Shown: piece after piece, positions 59,274-64,000 of the stretch
How the letters are laid out: every line of letters begins with the position of its first letter
How positions within the stretch are numbered: the stretch's first letter is position 1
Origin: Devosia aurantiaca
GTDB lineage: Bacteria; Pseudomonadota; Alphaproteobacteria; Rhizobiales; Devosiaceae
Assembly: GCF_011058215.1 (NCBI RefSeq)
Contig: NZ_JAALFG010000001.1
Coordinates: 191,001 to 255,000 of the forward strand
Direction of reading: 5' to 3'
Length of the DNA stretch: 64,000 nucleotides
Notes under the pieces: generated by a model
Seen by the model: the letters and a program-made list of their open reading frames with translations, nothing else
Database searches by the model: none
Told to the model about the DNA's origin: nothing
Position numbers and translations under genes: made by a program

Positions 59274-59747
59274 GTGGCGATCAAAGTTCGCGGCGAGAAG
59301 GACTTTTACATCGGCGTCCTCTATCTGGCGCTTGGCGCCGCCGGCCTATGGTTTGGCCAAACTTACCCTTTCGGCACGCCAGCGCGTATGGGCGCCGGTT
59401 TCTTCCCGGTCATCATAGCCGGCTTGCTGGTAATTTTCGGCCTTGTTGCCATTTGCCGTGGCCTGGCCGTCGATGGTCCCGAGGTCGGACCGATTGATTT
59501 CAAGGGTATCGCGCTGATTACCGCTTCGGTTGTGGCATTCGGACTGTTGCTCAGGCCTGCCGGGCTGATCGTTGCGATTGTTATTAGCGGTCTGATTGCG
59601 GCTTCTGCCAACGACCGATTCAAGCTCGGTTGGCAGGCCTTGCTCGGCCTTTTCGCCTTCGCCGCCTGCTGCGCACTGGTGTTTGTCACCGGGCTTGGCC
59701 TGCCCATTTCCATTTTCGGCACGGCCTTCGCCGGCCTGTACCGTTAA
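59274..59747 (+). CDS. Tripartite tricarboxylate transporter small membrane subunit (TctB type)
   Basis: 157 residues, four membrane helices, GTG start with GAGGAGG upstream. The GxGFFP motif (MGAGFFPVIIAG) is present. It pairs with TctA 12 bases downstream. Confidence 0.9.
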   Translation: MAIKVRGEKDFYIGVLYLALGAAGLWFGQTYPFGTPARMGAGFFPVIIAGLLVIFGLVAICRGLAVDGPEVGPIDFKGIALITASVVAFGLLLRPAGLIVAIVISGLIAASANDRFKLGWQALLGLFAFAACCALVFVTGLGLPISIFGTAFAGLYR

Positions 59748-59759
59748 GAGCCCAGGATC

Positions 59760-61262
59760 ATGGACATCTTTGCGAACTTGATGCTGGGCGTCTCCGTCTC
59801 CTTCACGCCAGCCAACCTGCTCTATTGTTTCGTTGGGACGATCCTGGGCACCGCCATCGGCGTGCTGCCCGGTCTTGGGCCGGTTGCGACCATTGCCATG
59901 CTGCTGCCGATCACGTTCGGCCTGCCGCCCGAATCGGCACTGATCATGCTGGCCGGCATCTACTACGGCGCCCAATATGGCGGCTCGACCACGGCCATCC
60001 TGGTCAATCTTCCAGGTGAACCATCCTCGGTCGTCACGGCGATCGATGGTCATCAGATGGCGCGCAAGGGTCAGGCCGGCCGCGCCCTCTCCACTGCGGC
60101 GATCGGCTCGTTCATTGCCGGGACGATCGCGACACTGCTGATCGCCGTCTTTGCACCGCTGCTGGCCGCTGTCGCCCTGCAATTTGGTCCCGCAGAATAT
60201 TTTGCCCTCATGGTGCTCGGACTGATCGCATCGATCGTCATGGCATCGGGCGCGCTGTTGCATGCGCTCGGCATGATCCTGGTCGGTCTCTTGCTGGGCA
60301 TGGTGGGCACCGATGTCAATTCGGGCGTGTCGCGTTACACCTTCGGCATGCCGCTACTTTCGGACGGTCTTGATTTTGTCGTCCTGGCCATGGGCGTTTT
60401 CGGTATCGGCGAGATCATTGCCAATCTTTCAAATACCGAAGATCGCAGCGCCATGACCAAGAAGGTCACCGGCCTGCTCCCCACGCGCGATGACTGGAAG
60501 CGTATCCTTGCGCCGATCTTGCGCGGAACCGCGCTAGGATCCGTGCTCGGCGTTCTGCCAGGTGGCGGCGCGGCATTGGCATCCTTTGGATCTTATTCGC
60601 TGGAAAAACGTCTGGCGCGCAACCCGCAGGAGTTCGGCCAAGGCGCCATCGAAGGCGTTGCCGGTCCGGAATCGGCCAATAACGCCGGAGCACAGACCTC
60701 CTTCATTCCCATGCTGACATTGGGCCTGCCGTCCAATTCCGTGATGGCGCTGATGATCGGCGCGATGATCATCCAGGGCATCCAGCCAGGCCCATCGGTG
60801 ATGACCAGTCAGCCAGCCCTGTTCTGGGGCCTGATCGTCTCGATGTGGGCCGGTAACCTAATGCTGCTGGTGCTAAACCTGCCGCTCATCGGGCTGTGGG
60901 TGAAGATGATCTCCATCCCCTATCACTACCTTTATCCGATCATCATCATCTTCTGCGCCATCGGCGTGTTCAGCGTCAACAACACCACATTCGACGTTTT
61001 CGGCATGGCCATCTTCGGCATCGCCGGCTACGCCGTACGCAAGCTTGATGCCGAACCGGCACCACTCCTGCTCGCCTTCATCCTCGGGCCGATGATGGAA
61101 GAATACCTCCGTCGCGCCCTGCTGTTCGCCAAGGGCGACTTCAGCGTCTTCCTCATCCGACCGATCAGCGCCGGGCTTATTCTTGTGGCAGTGGTTCTGT
61201 TGGCCACGCTGCTTTTGCCAAGCATTCGCAAGAAGCGCGAGGAAGTGTTCCAGGAGGAATAG
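59760..61262 (+). CDS. Tripartite tricarboxylate transporter large membrane subunit (TctA type)
   Basis: 500 residues, about eleven helices. The two family signatures are IGVLPGLGPVATIAMLLPITFGLPP with YYGAQYGGSTTAILVNLPGEPSS, and LGVLPGGGAALASFGSYSLEKRL with ESANNAGAQTSFIPMLTLGLPS. This is the transmembrane permease that uses the ion gradient to move the carboxylate. An imperfectly isolated GGCCTT/AAGGCC stem (61266-61283) follows. Confidence 0.94.
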   Translation: MDIFANLMLGVSVSFTPANLLYCFVGTILGTAIGVLPGLGPVATIAMLLPITFGLPPESALIMLAGIYYGAQYGGSTTAILVNLPGEPSSVVTAIDGHQMARKGQAGRALSTAAIGSFIAGTIATLLIAVFAPLLAAVALQFGPAEYFALMVLGLIASIVMASGALLHALGMILVGLLLGMVGTDVNSGVSRYTFGMPLLSDGLDFVVLAMGVFGIGEIIANLSNTEDRSAMTKKVTGLLPTRDDWKRILAPILRGTALGSVLGVLPGGGAALASFGSYSLEKRLARNPQEFGQGAIEGVAGPESANNAGAQTSFIPMLTLGLPSNSVMALMIGAMIIQGIQPGPSVMTSQPALFWGLIVSMWAGNLMLLVLNLPLIGLWVKMISIPYHYLYPIIIIFCAIGVFSVNNTTFDVFGMAIFGIAGYAVRKLDAEPAPLLLAFILGPMMEEYLRRALLFAKGDFSVFLIRPISAGLILVAVVLLATLLLPSIRKKREEVFQEE

Positions 61263-61497
61263 TTTGGCCTTACTGCCAAGGCCGTCATCATGGGCCGCAT
61301 GTGCCTACATAGAATCTCTTATCGCCCAGGCTTGAGAAAGGGCCCTATTATTCCCGTATAGCCCGCCGCCAAAGACCTTAATCCCTCGATGATTGCTCTG
61401 CCTCATTCGGTTTCGGCAGATCAGCTCGGCCGAATGCTCCCAAGTTTGCAACCCTGGCTGTTGAGCATGTGTTCTGCTTGATGACTAGGAGATCAAC

Positions 61498-61848
61498 ATG
61501 GCTCGCGTTCAAAGCATCGCTCGTTTCAAAATCCATCCAGGCAAGACAGAAGAGTTCAAGCGACTATCCGCCAATTGCATGGCGCTCGCCAAAGCCAATG
61601 ACACCGGCACTATTCGCTATGACATCTTCATGAACGACGACGAGACGGAAGCGCTTGTTTATGAAGAGTTCGAAAGCTCCGAAGCGGCGTTGATCCATTT
61701 TGGGAACATGGGCGAAAACGCTGCTGCCATCTTCAACATAGTGGATATGGAAGGCGAAACATGGGGTGAGCCTACGGGAGAGCATCGCAAGTCGCTTGAG
61801 GAACACGGCGTCAAGGGCTTGAAGCCGTTCATGCGGTTCTCAGAGTAA
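61498..61848 (+). CDS. Antibiotic biosynthesis monooxygenase (ABM)-family protein
   Basis: 116 residues, dimeric ferredoxin-like barrel: IARFKIHPGKTEEFKRLSANCMALAKANDTGTIRYDIFM and VYEEFESSEAALIHFGNMGENA are the standard ABM segments. Members are small cofactor-free quinol or aromatic monooxygenases. AGGAG precedes the ATG. It is 21 bases ahead of a YCII-like gene, likely co-transcribed. Confidence 0.88.
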   Translation: MARVQSIARFKIHPGKTEEFKRLSANCMALAKANDTGTIRYDIFMNDDETEALVYEEFESSEAALIHFGNMGENAAAIFNIVDMEGETWGEPTGEHRKSLEEHGVKGLKPFMRFSE

Positions 61849-61869
61849 TCCACGACATTGGAGGGCCGA

Positions 61870-62202
61870 ATGCCCAGGTATCTCACCATTGGGTATGGCG
61901 ATCAGTCCGGCTACGATCGCACGCCGCCCAGCGTCAGAGACGAAGCTCATGCGGCAGATGCTGCACAGGTCGCAAAAGGCGCGATCATCGGCGTTGCAGG
62001 TAAACCCGTGCAAGTGCGCAATCCTGAAGCAACGGGCGTCGTATCGGCTGCGGGTCAGTTCATGAAAGCCGATCTGCCTGTAGCAGGGTTTGGCATCATC
62101 GAAGCGTCATCGATGGAAGAAGCGATCGCACTGGCGGCCAAGACGCCTCGCGCGGTCGCGCACGAGGTGGTCGAGGTGTGGCCGCTTGAAATGCTTGATT
62201 AG
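61870..62202 (+). CDS. YCII-related domain protein
   Basis: 110 residues. The C-terminal half (FGIIEASSMEEAIALAAKTP and HEVVEVWPLEML) is typical of YCII-related dimeric alpha/beta-barrel proteins. GGAGGG is placed before the ATG at 61870; a 61858 start is less likely. Function is unknown for this family; the pairing with an ABM protein suggests a small-molecule role. Confidence 0.82.
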   Translation: MPRYLTIGYGDQSGYDRTPPSVRDEAHAADAAQVAKGAIIGVAGKPVQVRNPEATGVVSAAGQFMKADLPVAGFGIIEASSMEEAIALAAKTPRAVAHEVVEVWPLEMLD

Positions 62203-62271
62203 AGCCTCGTGTTACATACCGACATCAGACCGTAACGGGGTTGGCTGCGGCAGCTGAGCAGGTAATCGGCG

Positions 62272-64000
62272 TCAGGCGAAACTCAGGGATTTGCGTGACG
62301 ACAACTGCTCGGGCGGCACCGGCTTTGACAGCAGGTAGCCCTGCAACTCGTCGCACCCTATGTTTATGAGAAGCGACTTCTGCATCGGCGTTTCAACGCC
62401 TTCTGCCGTGACCACCATGTTCATGGATCGGCCCAGATCGACGATGGATTTGATGATGCTCTCGATCTGGGGATCCTTGCCCAGCAATGCCGTGAACGAC
62501 TGATCGATCTTGAGCTTGTCGATGCCATGATTACGAAGGTAGCTGATCGATGAGTAGCCTGTCCCGAAGTCATCGAGAGCAATGCGGATGCCGCTCGCTC
62601 GCAACTCGGTGAGGATCGTCTGGATCACAGGAGAATTCTGCAGCAACAGCCCTTCAGTAATTTCGATCTGAAGCCGATGTGGCGATATCCCCGTCTCGCG
62701 CAATACCGTCAGCACACTTTGAGCAAAACGTTCACTGCGGAACTGCATGGGTGACACGTTGACGGCGACCCAAGGCAGGTCTGAAGTCGCGACGAACAAG
62801 CATGCTGATCGCAATACCCAGAGACCGAGTTGATCAATCAGACCTCGTTCTTCGGCCAGGGTGATGAATACGTTCGGCGCCAGGAGGCCGCGCGTCGGGT
62901 GGTTCCAGCGGACCAAGGCTTCGACCCCAGATAGGCTGCCATCGGTGCTGCTGAAGATCGGCTGATAGACCAGAGCCAAACCGGTCCCGGTCGCAAGTGC
63001 TGCGCGAAGCTCGATCTCAAGAAGGTGGCGCTCCTTGACCGCCTCATCCATCTCGCCGGCGAAGAGTTGATAGCGCCCGCGACCATTATCCTTGGCCTGG
63101 TAGAGGGCTATATCTGCCTGGCGCATGAGATCGGCAGCGTCAGCGGACGCGTCGGCAGTGACGATAACGCCGACGCTTGCGCCCACAAGCGCTTCGACGC
63201 CAGCGATCGGCACTGGGGCGGATAGCGACTCCACCACTCTTTGGCTCAGCCCTTCGGCCGCTGCCACGTCGTGTGGCTGGAACTGGATGATGGCGAACTC
63301 GTCGCCGCCAAGGCGCGCCACCGTATCGACCTCGTCCACCAACGCAGCCAACCGCTTCGAGGCAGTGCGAATGAGCTCGTCTCCCGCTGGGTGACCCAGT
63401 GTATCGTTGATGTGCTTGAAACGATCCAGATCGATGTAGTGGAGCGCCACCATTGAGCCAGTCCTGCGCATGTTGGCCAAGGCCTGGTCGAGCCGATCTT
63501 CAAACAGTGCACGGTTGGGGATGCCGGTGAGAGGGTCGTGAAAAGCCAGATAAGACGCCTTGGCTTCGGTTGCCTCAAGCTTGGTCGATGTGCGCTTCAG
63601 GCGCCGCAGCAAAATGGATACGGCGAGAGCGGCGGCTAGAATCCCAAATGCGATCACCGGCGCGGTTTCGGTAATCAGTTCATAGGCAGGTTCCTCGGGC
63701 ACCCAGCTGAAGAAACCGACGATGCGACCATCCGCGTCAAGGACCGGACGACGAATACGATCATCCCCGCTTGCCACACTCGTTTCGAATTCGAGGTCGA
63801 AGAGTTCCGTGCTGGCCTGAATTTCCTCAAGCAGCGATCCCGCGAGATAGCGCACGGAAACCATCAGGTACTCGGTACCGGGCAACTGCTGCACGATATC
63901 GCTGGACGGCACGATCGGGCGGATGCTGACAATGCCGGCGCGGTCGGCACCCAGCGAAACATAATCGAGACTGCCCATGCCCGTGATAGACGATGTGGAG
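62272..64000 (-). CDS. GGDEF/EAL protein, 5' end beyond window
   Basis: Visible about 570 residues: the end of a CHASE4-like periplasmic sensor domain (VRYLAGSLLEEIQASTELF), one helix (VIAFGILAAALAVSILL), GGDEF (intact, no RxxD inhibitory site: DEVD) and EAL (EALVRWNHPTRG and DDFGTGYSS intact). A Met at 63978 is internal in my view, because the same frame stays open to the right edge and the sensor domain is incomplete. Paralogous to the gene at 32680. A likely phosphodiesterase. Confidence 0.9.
   Translation of the reverse strand, partial: STSSITGMGSLDYVSLGADRAGIVSIRPIVPSSDIVQQLPGTEYLMVSVRYLAGSLLEEIQASTELFDLEFETSVASGDDRIRRPVLDADGRIVGFFSWVPEEPAYELITETAPVIAFGILAAALAVSILLRRLKRTSTKLEATEAKASYLAFHDPLTGIPNRALFEDRLDQALANMRRTGSMVALHYIDLDRFKHINDTLGHPAGDELIRTASKRLAALVDEVDTVARLGGDEFAIIQFQPHDVAAAEGLSQRVVESLSAPVPIAGVEALVGASVGVIVTADASADAADLMRQADIALYQAKDNGRGRYQLFAGEMDEAVKERHLLEIELRAALATGTGLALVYQPIFSSTDGSLSGVEALVRWNHPTRGLLAPNVFITLAEERGLIDQLGLWVLRSACLFVATSDLPWVAVNVSPMQFRSERFAQSVLTVLRETGISPHRLQIEITEGLLLQNSPVIQTILTELRASGIRIALDDFGTGYSSISYLRNHGIDKLKIDQSFTALLGKDPQIESIIKSIVDLGRSMNMVVTAEGVETPMQKSLLINIGCDELQGYLLSKPVPPEQLSSRKSLSFA

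Noticed and set aside
1..64000. Searched for tRNA and rRNA genes, CRISPR repeats, insertion sequences, integrases, attachment sites and origins
   Set aside because: None could be supported by eye; a tRNA scan and a repeat finder would be needed to exclude small ones.

Overview
The window looks like one chromosomal segment of a GC-rich alphaproteobacterium, most likely a Hyphomicrobiales member (Devosiaceae-like is a guess). The reasons are the dense minus-strand ABC-transporter operons, a candidate RirA-type iron operator, candidate EcfG-type (GGAAC...GTT) promoters, several TAT-exported proteins and many c-di-GMP and histidine-kinase genes. No rRNA, tRNA, CRISPR array, transposase, integrase or prophage gene was seen.

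Layout: (1) 1-7014, minus: a GntR-type regulator followed by an oligopeptide ABC operon (binding protein, M24 peptidase-like enzyme, two permeases, AstE/AspA-type deacylase, ATPase running off the left edge). (2) 7193-12756: aldo/keto reductase, HExxPGH (DUF885-like) protein, GAF protein, secreted SH3 protein, CASTOR/POLLUX-type channel and a small protein. (3) 13005-15884: four TAT-exported ferritin-like proteins arranged as a duplicated two-gene cassette (A-B-A'-B') with terminators. (4) 15957-21434: YdeP-type molybdoenzyme with fdhD, a catalase-family protein, a diguanylate cyclase and a small protein. (5) 21597-24316: a hybrid histidine kinase whose N-terminus is a ParD-like DNA-binding module. 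(6) 24366-27124: an enolase-superfamily enzyme and a GMC oxidoreductase, back to back. (7) 27277-35256: two small membrane proteins, a TetR regulator, an isoquinoline-oxidoreductase-type molybdoenzyme operon (2Fe-2S subunit, diheme cytochrome, Mo subunit) with a palindromic operator, a small secreted protein and a GGDEF/EAL protein. (8) 35324-44038: divergent iron operons (imelysin, DUF1111, imelysin, DUF1513 on one side; a ferric ABC transporter on the other) sharing a TGA-N9-TCA site. (9) 44050-55427: a peptide-type ABC transporter co-transcribed with three enolase-superfamily dehydratases including a ManD-type one, facing a GntR regulator and a SelA-like PLP enzyme; together this looks like a sugar-acid uptake and catabolism locus. 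(10) 55588-61262: a fumarase/PcaB-superfamily lyase and a tripartite tricarboxylate transporter (TctC, TctB, TctA) with its own regulator and operator. (11) 61498-64000: two small dimeric alpha/beta-barrel proteins and a GGDEF/EAL protein cut by the right edge.

A strong technical theme is that about 18 single-base frameshifts interrupt otherwise intact genes, nearly all explained by one missing base in a short homopolymer. I read these as sequencing or assembly errors and annotate the genes across them rather than calling them pseudogenes.
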